64,000 nt of DNA from Diadema setosum (lineage: Eukaryota; Echinodermata; Echinoidea; Diadematoida; Diadematidae). The DNA is taken from positions 5,858,501 to 5,922,500 of the forward strand of contig NC_092702.1 of the NCBI RefSeq assembly GCF_964275005.1, written 5' to 3'. The stretch's first letter is position 1, and every line of letters starts with the position of its first letter. The position numbers were made by a program, and so were the translations under genes. Positions 1 to 12,010 of this stretch are shown here, piece after piece. The notes beneath the pieces are model-generated. The model ran no database searches and was not told the origin of the DNA. It saw only the letters and a list, made by a program, of their open reading frames with translations.

Positions 1-28
1 TACTCGGGACTCGTCCTCAACGGGTTAA
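1..28. repeat. 93-bp TTAA MITE (family A), copy 1, cut by the window edge
   Basis: The right end, ACTCGTCCTCAACGGGTTAA, matches the other seven copies. Confidence 0.8.
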
Positions 29-439
29 TCGATCTCTCTTGGTTTCATACCGTCATCCAAGCTCATGTTCTCTCTCATTTTTCTGCCCAATTTTACCCTC
101 CCCCCCCCCATTAAACTTCTTTCATCTCTCCAAAGGTAAATTGCACATTCCCCTTCTCCTTTTAATCATTCTGAGGATGAAACATAAAAACAGTAAAATG
201 ACAGTTACATGTAGTTGATTTTCCAGACAACCACCCACCTCCCCCCCCCCCCCCGAGAACTCAGCTCTTCAGACAAAGTGATTATGAATCAGACTGACCT
301 CTAATCCTGTCACATCTCTGACAAGCTAGTATGAAATCATTTAGTCCACAAACCCCAGATTCTAGTCATGTACAAGAAAATGTAGACTGAACAAAATGCG
401 GAGAAACTCCAAGACTGTAGTGGGCATCTCAAGTAACTA

Positions 440-646
440 CTGTAAAACGAGGAATTTTCGCGTGCATTTTAATTTCGCGAATTTCGCGAGCGCCAAAATT
501 CGCGAAATTAAAATGCACGCGAAAGTTTTTGTCTACACTACATGCATTGAACGCCAGTGGCAATTCGCGAAAATTTCATGCCACGAAAAAGGCTGTCGGC
601 TCCAATTCGCGAAAATTTCATGCCGCGAATATATCATGTTTTACAG
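440..646 (+). repeat. 207-bp CTGTAAAAC MITE (family B), copy 1
   Basis: Ends CTGTAAAACGAGG..CATGTTTTACAG, with TA on both sides. Within the element is a perfect hairpin around CGCGAATTTCGCG with arms reading CGTGCATTTTAATTTCGCGA, plus two direct copies of AATTCGCGAAAATTTCATGC in the other half. CpG-rich against an AT-rich surround. Confidence 0.85.
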
Positions 647-1488
647 TATACTTGAATTATTTGGTTAATCTAACAAATGGTACATGTATGTGGTAGAGAA
701 AACTCAATTTCCAGGGTAAGATTAAATCTCCCCTTCTCCTTGGCACTCAAAATCATCTTCAAATGAATTCACTTTATCTTTTTGAAGAAACAGGGAAAAT
801 TTCTCAATTTTTCTCATACAGAGGGACATTTAATTCTTGCAGTCAGTCAGTGTTTGCCCAGCTCTCTTTACTGCTACGCCAGACAAGCCTTGCTTGAGGC
901 TCTGGGTAAGGGAGGGAACATTCAATAGTACTTTGCCTTGCTCAATGAGATAGTACCTGATTTGCCATGGACCAACCCCCACAAATACTTGCAAAATGTT
1001 TCAGCTCACAATACCCTCCATACTCTGGGCAGAGGCGATAAAAGATTTCACGGTAACAAGGGACTTAAAAAGTGATGCGCAAAGGCCAGGTTTAGCATGC
1101 GGCAAACAAACTGGGGTTGACCCGAGCCAAGAAGTGCATATCAACTGATTAGCAATTTATCGCCAATTCAAATCTCGGGGACCCTCTATGTTTGCAGGTC
1201 ACTCAATCTCAGCATTGCTCTTTTTATTATACCCAGAGGGGTGGGGGGGGGGGGAGATAAGACGAGCCATTGAGCAAAAGAGTTGATATCTAGATCTAGG
1301 AGAGTCTCCCCTATCAAAGATGATGGGGAGGTGGATAGAATTCTTTATTGGGAGTCGGGGCACGTTCTTGTCTATGAGTACACTTGTACTGTTTCATTGA
1401 GCACTGCAACAATCAGAGTGAGTTCACTCTGGAGACTAAAATCCATGAATGTTCATGTAACTAGGTCACAGGGCACTGTAAATCTCTT

Positions 1489-1581
1489 TTAACCCATTAA
1501 GGATGGTTTGATTTTGCTACAACACCCATTTCCCAAAGACACATGCCCGAGTATACTTGGGACTCGTCCTCAACGGGTTAA
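1489..1581. repeat. 93-bp TTAA MITE (family A), copy 2
   Basis: Flanked by TTAA on both sides. Terminal inverted repeats are AACCCATTAAGGA and TCCTCAACGGGTT, with an internal near-palindrome CCGAGTATACTTGG. Confidence 0.85.
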
Positions 1582-1680
1582 GTATCTGTCCAGCTTGAGA
1601 TGTAAAACTCAATCAGTGATTTCACTTTTTTTTTATAAGGATATAACTACACTTCAGAACATCCTTCTCCTTCTATAATG

Positions 1681-1870
1681 TAATGATGATGATAATGATG
1701 ATGATGATCATGATCATGATGATCATGATCATGATAATAACAGTGACTACAATGATGAAGATAATGAGGTCGAGGAGGAGGAGGATGACTGTGATGATGT
1801 TGGTGATGATGATGATGATAATGGTAATGAAGATGATGGCAACAATGATGGTGATGGTGATGATAGTGTG
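1681..1870. repeat. Degenerate (GAT/ATG)n microsatellite
   Basis: 190 bp of GATGAT/ATGATC with interruptions. Both strands give long Met/Ser pseudo-ORFs, which are not genes. Confidence 0.85.
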
Positions 1871-2519
1871 ATTATGGTGGCTATATACAATGTACCTGTG
1901 ATGATTATAATGGTGGTAATGACAATACTGATCATTATCAATCTACCAATAGTTTTCTCTATGATTAACAAACAATAATTTTCTCATTTCCATCTTCACA
2001 TTTTTAAGTGTATTCAACACAATTAATACCATTACCACATGGCCTACACCACTTTACCTTACCCCCAGCTCCATACACACACAGAGTCACTGCATTAATT
2101 TGAAATGCTGGAGTGTTCAGTAAGACACACAATTAATTTCCTCAATTCTTTTTCAAGCCTATGAAAAACTGAAGCCAGAACATGAACAAAGCTGTCATGT
2201 TCTAGAAAAGTTAATACATGTCAGGACCTCCTTATAATGTCAGAACATCACATCTTTCATCAAATTCCCTCCCTCCCCCCCCCCCACCAATATCATATTC
2301 CCTAACCCCTTAATCCTACCCTCTCTTGTTTCCATGACCTTATCATAAGGACACCAAGAACTTATCACCTGTTAGTGAAGAAATGGTGTCTAGCAAGCCC
2401 CAAGTTGCACACTGTCTTCCCCTTATCTTTCACACCTTTTGCTTCAGAGCTAACAATCTGAAGAAACTAACACCTCTGAGGTGACAATAAGCTCTAGTCT
2501 ACCTCTGCAGACCCAATGC

Positions 2520-2784
2520 TGCACATCACATCTTTCTACACTGCAACAACATCTAAAGTTCGATTCATTTCAAACTTTTTTTTTTTCAAGAGAATATACA
2601 ATGTAATGATTAAAATTGGACATGCATTTAAATAATGTAAACATCAAAAATAATGCACATCACATCTTTCTACACTGCAACAACATCTAAAGTTCGATTC
2701 ATTTCAAACTTTTTTTTCAAGAGAATATACAATGTAATGATTAAAATTGGACATGCATTTAAATAATGTAAACATCAAAAATAA
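2520..2784. repeat. Near-identical tandem duplication (134 + 131 bp)
   Basis: Copy one is 2520-2653 and copy two 2654-2784. As far as I can align by eye, they differ only in a T-run (11 against 8). Non-coding AT-rich sequence. Confidence 0.9.
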
Positions 2785-5700
2785 CATTTTGTTCATGTCC
2801 ATAACCAAAATTACTTAATTACTGCCTTTAAGTACATTTGTGAAAATGTGTTTTTTTACTACTTATTATACGTGTATATCATGACATTACGTTCTAAAAA
2901 AAAGGTACTTGAGCCTGCTAGGTGGAGCAAATATTTTCACACTTGAACAAAGGTAAACATTATGAAGATACTGATAAGGCACTCTTGCTTGTATTACACC
3001 ATGGCGCTACTATCTCGTACACAATATAATATATGTAGCTCCACAATTACACCAAAACAAGAAAAAGCCAGAACAGCAAACATTTTTTTCTGACATAAAC
3101 AGATTGTGCTTATGCTGGAAATTTAAACCAATTGAACCTCACATGAAAATAATTAGATAAGAATTAGGTGGTATTGATTACATGGTTTTACTAAGACATG
3201 GTTGGGACAGTTTTCCATGAAGAATTTCAGAATGTAAAAAGTATGATATTATTTAACTGCAAAATGAGAAAAACAAGAAACAAAACAAAATAAAAGTAAA
3301 TCTCAATGACAATCAATTAGTCAGGCATCCCATATCATCTGTATGTTTTATGCACACACTTTCAATATCATTCTTTGGTCATTCTGTTTATTAATTTATG
3401 CAACATAAATCTCACACTAAAGAATATCCCTTTTGATATTATGTTTGAAAAATGCTCTCTCTTCACACATCTCTAAAAACAAGAGTGAGTTTGATTTCAC
3501 CCTGCCACTATGCCATTCACAAACATTATGATAATAATATACACAAAAGCACATATAAGTTGCCAAGGGGATATGAATCTTATCACAAACTCACACTTAA
3601 TCATCTCTGTAGCATTTTCTATTGTTTGTTCCAGTGCATCCAAAAATATCCATGCATCATGAAATCTAGTCTTTTATACTCAGACTGTAAAGGCTGGGAA
3701 ATGATTTTTTTTTTCTCCAAACCAAGGCTTGCAAAATATGAATGTTACTGCTGTGTCATTTGTACACAGCTATAGCATAGCTAGTATTGGTCTGAAAGGG
3801 AGACTACCTATCATGTGTCACAGGTGTTGGCTCCAGATGAGACAAAAGATGAAAACCTGTGCCAAACTTACAAGAATCCAGAAATATCTGTGTGGCACAA
3901 AGACAAGAAAACAACAAAACACAAATAAAGACCCACAAGTAAAACAACAACTTGACTCCCTGCACCACACCCTCTGAGAACAGACCCATTAAAAGGACCT
4001 AGGCAATATGAATAAATGTTGACTTGTGCTGATCTATTCCACTCTGATTATCACTTTCTGTGGCACAAAAAAATATCTAAGTATGTCCCATATATTTTAT
4101 GATAATTTACCTATTATTTCCTTCAGATTACTTGGATATGCCTTAAAACAAACAAACAAACAAACAACTTTCAAACCAAGGTTCTGTCATTGACATAATC
4201 TGTCAATCACTATTAATATCATTGACAAAAGACAATGTACCGGTAATGTACCTTCCCCTTATAGATTGAGCATAACTCGCATTGCATGTCTTTTAAAAAT
4301 AAAAAAAAAAAAAAAAGAAATTATGTGATTTCCCTAGCTTGAATAATAAGTGTCAAATTAGGACATTACAAAAACACACACACACACACACACACTCCTA
4401 CTTGCCTGGTTGAGCATTCTGGTTATCAGTGCCCTGCAAATGCGGTACAGACAAACCATCTGGCAAGACAGTCATCTTCAGAAATTATCTTCTATCAATT
4501 GAATTATGGCATATAAGTCCTTGTGAACACTCGCATACAGGTCAATTTCAAAAAGAGAGCTAATAGACAGGAGGAATAAATAGTTGATATAATCATTATC
4601 ATCATTACGTGCACACTCTGGAAGTCATTTTAGTGCACTTTGTATTAGTACTTTTCTTCCAAGACAGAAAATTTTGTTGTTTCTTTTTGCTGTCCTTGTT
4701 GATTTTGTTGTTGTTGTTTTTTTAATGTGTTTAAATAAATAATAATTGACAAGTACAGACAAACTCAGACACATTACTTGAGGTGACCAAACAAGCAAGC
4801 CATTTAAATCTGTAATATCATTGCACCAAAATACTTTAATTCTTTTACAATATTCGACACTCTGACACATACATGGTATGAAACATACATTAAATGGAAG
4901 CCTACACACCCATGGTATGAAACACACATTAAATGGAAGTCTACACACCCAGGGAACATCACAGAATTGGAATACAACATTACGTGCAGCACATCTCCAT
5001 CCAAAAATCTAATTTGTTGCGCCGTTATGCTTCATCGGTCATCTATTTCTTCCGCACCTATGGAAACGGCAGAGCGGAAAGCCAGGCCACGTCACCTGCG
5101 TAGCCCATAGATTTCATGAGAATGACGGTGGTATTCCGGCTAATCCATCCCAAATTTCTATGCAACCAACTAATTTGATGCAGACATAGCTATCTGCGCA
5201 TATTATGGAAAACCTCATACTTATAGTATGAAAGCACTTTTCATGAGTTCAATGAATGCATGAATAGGTAAGACTGCCAAAAACGGATTCAACACAACAC
5301 AGATAGAACTTGTCCTTAGGGGAGAAAATTATACAAAAGCAAATTGATCAGTTTTAATTTGAGGGCAATCAGACAAAAATTTACTTTTTATAACAGTGAA
5401 TTATCTACAAAAGTAACACAATGTGTCCTAGGGACACTTGATAATAGCCAAAGTGAGGACTGAACTTTGACATTTGTTGGTGAAAAGCAACTGTTTCATA
5501 CAACTTCCACCCATAATGTGATTTCCTGTGATTTGGCATAAGTAATGGACTTATTGGACCATGTACATGTATAGAAACATAATATCCTGAAGAATATACC
5601 CATAATTCCAACATTGCCTAAACATTGAGAGTATGCTGTATTAAGCAACATTGCAACTCATTTTACAATTATTATCTCTTTTACTGCTTGTCTGATATTG

Positions 5701-6099
5701 CTCAAATTCATTACCTTTATTCCATATTGAATGTTTTCATTTCTTAAAAACATATACACGGTAGGTATGTGTTTTGCAGCCATGTATGCTTTTTAGAATG
5801 TTGTTTCTTTAATCATTTTCTGTTTCTCATCACATAAAATTCTCCGTCATAAACATTCACAAAGCCAAAACCTTGCATCAACAATCTTGAAATATCAAAT
5901 GCATGTGAATAGAAGTTTTTGTTAGATATTCTGAGTGTTCATGAACATATATAATCTGACAGTGACACAACAAAATACTGAATGAAAGAGTGGCTAACAG
6001 TCATTGAATTCAAGGCTCATGTGCGTCTCCACCTCACAAGATTCCTTTCATCACATGGCAACGCAAATCATGATGGAGCATTATCGAATCACGAACAAC
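2785..6099. other. No gene seen
   Basis: AT-rich DNA with short tracts only: (CAAA)n at about 4148-4167, an A-run at about 4299-4315, and (CA)n at about 4373-4394. Two direct ACATTAAATGGAAG-containing copies of about 43 bp lie at about 4870-4950. All open frames are short and lack codon structure. Confidence 0.6.
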
Positions 6100-6373
6100 C
6101 TTGCCATTTCAAAGTTCAAAGTTCAAAGTTCAAAGTTTATTTCATTTTTCACAAAAACATATGTTTCACTTCATTTAGTAACAGAAAATAAGGTAAGTAG
6201 AACATAGTGTAATAAAAAGAGTATAACAATTGAGGACGTAAAGTAATCATACATTGTATTGCAAGAAAGAAACATAAGTGATCAAAGCGAAATACATGTA
6301 TACCATTGTTTTAAATGCGAAAAATGGAGGGACCCACTAAAAAGACAGAGCTTGTAGTATGTGGGTCCCTCTG
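6100..6373. repeat. Interspersed repeat: (GTTCAAA)n start and GGGACCCAC hairpin
   Basis: It begins with four GTTCAAA units (about 6115-6140), which on the minus strand would be a LINE/SINE-type microsatellite tail. It ends with a hairpin, GAGGGACCCAC (6327-6337) and GTGGGTCCCTC (6361-6371), with a 23-base loop. I cannot name the family. Confidence 0.45.
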
Positions 6374-6738
6374 GAGAGGAACATCAACGAAAAGATAAAT
6401 TGAACCGTCGTATATACAAAAAGATAACAAAGTGCAAGAAGTCTGGAAGCCCACTAGAAATTAGATTAACAAATATTTCCTTGAGATGTCAGTTGCAAAA
6501 CTTGCAGTGGCACACGGCCAGCTTATTCCGCAAGATGCGCTTTGAACATTATGTGAATCATCAGTTATCCCCTCTCCCCCATTCATTCTCATGCTAGAAG
6601 CTCGTGGATGCATAACGCTTGATTTTTTGAAAAGTGATTTTGGGGGAGAGAGATGGAGAGAGAGAGAGAAAAAAAAAAGTGTGATCTTTGATGGACTGCC
6701 TCATTTAGCGGTAGCAAAGATGACTTGGATTCTGGATT

Positions 6739-6752
6739 GTTGCCGCGGCAAC
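6739..6752. promoter_or_regulatory. Perfect RFX X-box motif
   Basis: GTTGCCGCGGCAAC is a perfect 14-bp palindrome matching the RFX consensus GTNRCC-N2-RGYAAC. It lies in a GC-richer island (6700-7000) that also holds a TATA-like ATATTTATAAGCGG near 6927. No gene was identified beside it. Confidence 0.4.
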
Positions 6753-7430
6753 CAGAGCTGCACACATCATCTTGCATCCGCACCTGACTGGCTACCAAGG
6801 CTCTGGGAGCTTCCCCGTGACGGCAATATTCAATCAATCCGCCACACATTTCTCCATGCGGACCTTCGTGCTGATGGATGGCAAATTGTATCGTTCATCG
6901 GACCCACAAGATCGCAGAGGCCCCCGCATATTTATAAGCGGCAACTAGCTGCCACGACTGCTCATATACCTGGATACGTCTTGGCAACACAAACTAAAGT
7001 TACCTCACACCACTGTTCCTTTCCTCTGTAAATACATGAATCCCCAGGGAAACAAATTTCATTTAACCGTTTGCATCAAGATTGCAGCAATTTCTCACAG
7101 ACTTACTACATGACATACCTTGCTCTTAAAAATCAATGGGTTAAATGGCATGAAGCCCAATTTGTAAACCTTTCCATCCTACACACCCTCCTCATTTCCT
7201 CACAGATTGTGAACTGCCAGATGTATTTGATATCAAGAGGAGGTACGCCTCCTTTTCTACCAGTCAAATTTTGGAGTAGGCTGTAACCTCGATTTGGGAG
7301 TAAAAGCGAAACACTTGTTATCAACCAGGCAGAAGGGCGCTAGTATGAAATTTCGACCCAAAATCAAAGTTTTGATTTGTGACATGATTCGACAGTGTTT
7401 TGAAAGCTTTCTCATACGATATAAACATAA

Positions 7431-7432
<2 letters not shown>

Positions 7433-7466
<34 letters not shown>
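7433..7466. repeat. (TG)17 microsatellite
   Basis: An uninterrupted TG run. Confidence 0.95.
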
Positions 7467-7467
<1 letters not shown>

Positions 7468-8559
7468 TTTTTCCAGCACAAAAGCATTTAGGGCCCTTCT
7501 GCTGGACTGTATAAGGATTCCATTTCACAAGTTCTTATACATTTTCTACTCTTCTTTCATACCATACCAAGATTTTAATTTAGAGGTAGTGAAATGGCTG
7601 GTTACATGTTTAATGATTATGATTGCATACTGTATCATTTTGTCTCTGAACTGGAATAATCTTAGAGCTACATGTGCACAAGATTTGTATGTCTTGATCT
7701 ATGGATGCATTACCTTAAAGGTCTTGTTTACCTTTGGGAACAGTGATTTAAAAGATTTTCAAGATATGTCATTTAATGCATATGTGTAGGTCTGTTGTAC
7801 CACAAAACATCCTATCATCTAAAATTTTCGCAATAAAGCCTGAAATATTAGGAGATATCTGTATTTTTTCCAATAAACCGTAACTGTATACGGTTTAGTC
7901 TGGAAACATTTTTATTATAACTATTGTTCACATTTTGTACATTAAACAATTCTTAACATCGATTTTACTGATTCAAATTTTTATAGTGGTTGTTTCTATC
8001 CTTAACTCACATTTAAGAACTATTTTAAAGCACTAATGCTAGGTTTTTGTTTCATCTGCAAATGGTAAATTATGCCTTTAAAGTTGTTTGCCATTCCTCT
8101 ATGGTCACTGCTGAAAGTCACATGGCAACTCAGAAAGAGTACATAACAAAAACTGGAATTACTGCAATCTACCCAAAGATCAAGTAGCTAACTTCCAACA
8201 AATTTTATATCCATTCTACTGTTCAGAAAAAAAAAAATCAAAATTCTGTAAATAATAAAATCAATGAGTCCAGTTTTCATCACACATTAGATTTAATAAA
8301 GCAAGGAATGCTCAGAGACAGAGAGAGAGAGAGAGAGAAAGAATTTTAACGACTCAAGAAGATTGCAGTGATTTTGTAAGGTCAAGATCACTCCACTGAA
8401 ATCACAGTGGGAGATGAAGGTGTTATGACACCGTGCTGGTATCCTCTGGCTAACTTCATCTATTCCACCAAAATTTCCCACACAGAAATTATTCTTGTGC
8501 AAACACAATCAGTAATATTCTTCTTTTATGACCACATCTGCTTGTTGTTGTTGGTGCTG

Positions 8560-8591
<32 letters not shown>

Positions 8592-9822
8592 GGTGGTGTT
8601 GGCGGTTGGGGGGGGGGGGGTCAATCTGGATAATGGTTTCTGTACCTACCAGCATGTCATGTTAGACACTTCTCTATCATATTTTCTACCATCCATGTTG
8701 AAAGATTTTGGTTACAAATGATTTTTTGGCCTCAAACTGACAATGTAATCTGAGTTACGTAGGCCTACTTGGGGTGGGTTATCTGGAGTTTGTATATATG
8801 CCATTAAATAATATGATACAAAAAGAGTGCAAAAGTTCAAAAACTTCAATCATTTCACATCAACATATATTTCTTGTGCAGTTGAAGCAGGAGTAACTTT
8901 ACTAGAACTCTGGCAACAGCAAAGCATCATCCTAAAACTGCCATGCAACGAAGATAGAGAAAGTCAGGTTTAACTGTAGGAAAGAAATATGATGTAGGAC
9001 ACTATTTTCTTTGCATGTCAGTCTTCCACACATCATGGAAAAAAATCTGGTGCTACAATGGTAAAACAAATAGCACATTACACAAAAGGCACAGGGACAA
9101 AGTGTAAGACACTATTTATCTAAGGTATCATTTTTCCAGTCGTCACCTGACATCAAGAAGCAATGTTCATGGATAAAGAAAGAGGGAGGTTGCTCAAAAT
9201 AGAGGAAGATAGGGTGGATGACACTTTTTTTCCTCATGTCTCATTTTTCAAAGGCATCACCTGACATGGGAGATGCAATGAGGATGAGAAGGGTCAAGAC
9301 CTTGAGGCTATGGACTCCACGGGAATCAAATTGAGAGAAGTTAGGCTGCAGGAAACTGGTCCCACTCCCACGCCCCTGGGAGGACCACTCTCAGCTGGCC
9401 GGTGGTGGGCAATTTGACCCTCCCGCAAGCCTCATCTGAACTTGATGCAGAGCGAGATGAAAGTGAGAAGTGTATATTACAGAGGTTACAGGAGATTACA
9501 TCAACACTATCTTCTTCTATTTTTTTTCTTTGTTATCATCGCTTCGCAAGTGATCTTCTCATTTTATCACAGAATTTCATCAGGTTAACCTTTGAAATGA
9601 TCCCCCACCAGCATGTCATTCCTCAGACGTGATTACATCAATTCAAGTTGATTTGATTTAATTTCTGACCTTTTCAAACTATTCAGACATAGTTATGCAT
9701 ACTATGATACAAAAATTTCAACCAAAAATTGCAATCCCAAAATGTAAGATGTACTGTAACACCTCAGTAAATATTTCTCTAAATATATCTACATTTGTTT
9801 TTTGATGTAAGAAAAGATCATA
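7467..9822. other. No gene seen
   Basis: AT-rich DNA with (GA)n at about 8318-8338 and the TTG/TGG tract. A somewhat GC-richer patch at 9290-9460 has no supportable frame. Confidence 0.55.
8536..8618. repeat. Compound (TTG)n(TGG)n poly-G tract
   Basis: TTG units grade into GGT units and then an 11-12 base G run: a purine-skewed G-rich tract. Confidence 0.85.
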
Positions 9823-9915
9823 TTAACCCGTTGAGGACGAGTCCCGAGTATACTCGGGCAGGTGTCTATGGGAAATGCGTGTTGTAGAAAAAGCAAACCG
9901 TCCTAAACGGGTTAA
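9823..9915. repeat. 93-bp TTAA MITE (family A), copy 3, best preserved
   Basis: TTAA at both ends, terminal repeats AACCCGTTGAGGACG and CGTCCTAAACGGGTT, and a perfect internal 16-bp palindrome CCCGAGTATACTCGGG near the left end. Opposite orientation to copies 1 and 2. Confidence 0.9.
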
Positions 9916-10482
9916 TGACATGGAAGATAACATATATTTTTAGAAGATGATGTATGCATGAGGAGATTTGATTAAATTCTCTTGGAACAACAACAAAAAA
10001 ATACACACTATGAAAAGATAGGGGTCATGGGAACCCAAGTCTTATTATTACATACATATGACTAGATTTGAGGGGTCATTGTTGTTCTGTTTCGGTTTAG
10101 ACTAGAGGGCGGAATTTCAAGAACACTGTAATTATGCATGAAAACTTGCTGTATACCGGTATGGCATTTGTATTTGGTACGAAACATTGATATCACTCTC
10201 ACGGTACTCCCAAAAGCTCAGAATCGGCATTACGGTAAAGCTCAGGACTGACGTTACCAGTAAACTGACAGCGTATGTGACAGATCTAGAACGCGGCACT
10301 TAGCAGCTGCCCTAAAATTTTGTATTCCTGAAAACTTTGTACTTCTTGGTGCTCACACCACGTAGATACAGAAATGCAAAATGGCTTTCCATGGCTTTTT
10401 ATATAATCTGTGCTTATTATGGCAGATGAGTACTGAAGTCCACACAACTGACTGACCCAATCGAAAAGCCTATTGGTAACTA

Positions 10483-10483
10483 A

Positions 10484-10516
<33 letters not shown>

Positions 10517-10557
10517 AAACACAACAACAACAACAACAAACAAACAAACAAACAAAC
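10483..10557. repeat. Compound C/A tract: poly-C, poly-A, (CAAAA)n, (CAA)n, (CAAA)n
   Basis: 75 bases with only C and A on the plus strand, stepping through five simple units. Confidence 0.85.
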
Positions 10558-10739
10558 TCTTTTGAGAGTAATATGTACAGTACATACAGGTTCACACTGT
10601 ATGGATTCATTCTTTTTTGGGTGATGTTTGACAGCTGTATGTAATAATGAAGTCTCAGTGCTGTCAAGTCACAATTTTGCTCATTATTCCTTTTCCAATT
10701 CATTTTACTTTTCTTTTTCTTTTCTTTTTTTTACTTTTT

Positions 10740-10890
10740 TACGAAACAAGACAACCCTAGAAGGATCTTTAGCTGTCTATGTTTCTGTAAAGTGGTAATT
10801 AATAACTTGCCTGCTGAAATAAAACATTTTAAATCTTTAGCCGGATCTGAATCTTGCAGTATATTTCAATCTCACTTCATAAAGATGTAA
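10740..10890 (+). pseudogene. Possible fragment of a LINE ORF C-terminus
   Basis: One frame reads VVINNLPAEIKHFKSLAGSE and SIFQSHFIKM then a stop. The N-x-LP-x-x-I and F-x-x-S-x-F-x-K pattern resembles the last residues of CR1/L2-type proteins. Short and without supporting upstream motifs. Confidence 0.3.
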
Positions 10891-11071
10891 ATGCAAGGAA
10901 TGTTAAATGGAAGTTCTAGGTTGCAATACTTAGCATCTTTACCTCAACTTCCCTCTGAAATGCCCATATTTTGGTGAAATACATGTATTCATGAATACAT
11001 ACATTAAACATGAATATCATAGTCATTCAATGGTGCTAATCAATACTACAGGTGCACAAATGCATCCTTGT

Positions 11072-11515
11072 TTGAGTTAAGTTTTGATACATGATACTTG
11101 AAACTGTAATCCCTCTTGCAGCTCCAAGAAGCTACTGTAAAACATGGTATATTCGCGGCACGAAATTTTCGCGAATTGGAGCCGACAGCCTTTTTTGCGG
11201 CATGAAATTTTCGCGAATTGCCACTGGCATTCAATGCATATAGTGTGGACAAGAACTTTCGCATGCATTTTAATTTCGCAAATCTTGCCGCTCGCGAAAC
11301 TCACAAAATTAAAATGCACACGAACATTCCTCGTTTTACAGTATACTGGGATGAACTACGCATGTGTGTCATTGGGAGGTACCACAGTGATGATCTCTAT
11401 TTACCATAAAAGTGTGCGCTGTGCGAGTAAACTCGGAATGCAGCCTTCTTTAAAGGATGAGGGATCCAGCAGAAGGTTGCAAGGTTGTAATACAGGGGAG
11501 AGCAGCTTCTCAGCT
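11072..11515 (+). repeat. Repeat H, copy with MITE insertion
   Basis: The segments 11084-11132 and 11344-11515 together match the reverse complement of 52399-52626. Shared words include TAATCCCTCTTGCAGCTCC, GATGATCTCTAT, and AAAGGATGAG followed by GATCCAG. The 207-bp family B element sits between them. Confidence 0.75.
11135..11341 (-). repeat. 207-bp CTGTAAAAC MITE (family B), copy 2, inserted in another repeat
   Basis: Exactly the same length as copy 1 and inverted relative to it. It is bounded by TA at 11133-11134 and 11342-11343. It interrupts a sequence whose uninterrupted relative lies at 52399-52626. Confidence 0.9.
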
Positions 11516-11639
11516 ACTCACTACATCTCTCCTTTATGTATCAACTGGAAATCATTGTATCCAGGGAAAGAAAACCAATAACAACCAATAACAACAATGT
11601 CAAAAGACATGCACTTCCATCATGCTTGAACTCCGCAAA

Positions 11640-12010
11640 GAGAGGAAACCAGAATCCGATCAATGATGCGGGGCTGAATGGAAATGGGAGAAATGGAAAT
11701 GAAACGGCTTATGGCACTGACAGGGCGGGGAAATGATAATTCGCCTCTCTGGTGTGGTGCAGTTCGCCGAGATTACACTCCGTCGTCGGGAGTGCGGCGG
11801 TCGTGACCGCCTCGACCGACGGACCCTCCGGCTGTTTTCCTTGGGTGCACTCTGTGCCTCTTTGCTTGACTGTCCAATAAAAAGTGACAGGGAGTCCACA
11901 TCTTCAGGAAATGGCGCAAACACTTAGAGACAGACTTATTGCACGCCGACCAGAATTCTACAAATTCGTGCAGCTACTCGGATCATGCGTATCTGGTAAC
12001 CTTCGTGAGT
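11640..12010. other. Unexplained GC-rich, CpG-containing island
   Basis: It has a dense CpG block at 11755-11835 and a CCAAT box (TGTCCAATAAAA, about 11868-11880). Both strands are partly open: minus 11660-11923 gives an Arg/Ser-rich stretch, plus 11733-11927 a shorter one. It could be a promoter or first exon. I cannot assign a gene. Confidence 0.3.

Noticed and set aside
1683..1971. Met/Ile-rich and Ser-rich ORFs
   Set aside because: Artefact of the (GAT)n tract.
6591..7031. 146-codon plus ORF
   Set aside because: No domain, contains a translated purine tract, and the composition is unlike a protein; the region looks regulatory.
11660..11923. Arg/Ser-rich 87-codon minus ORF resembling an SR-type tail
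   Set aside because: No homology I can name, no clear splice borders, and the plus strand is open too. Kept only as a GC-rich island.
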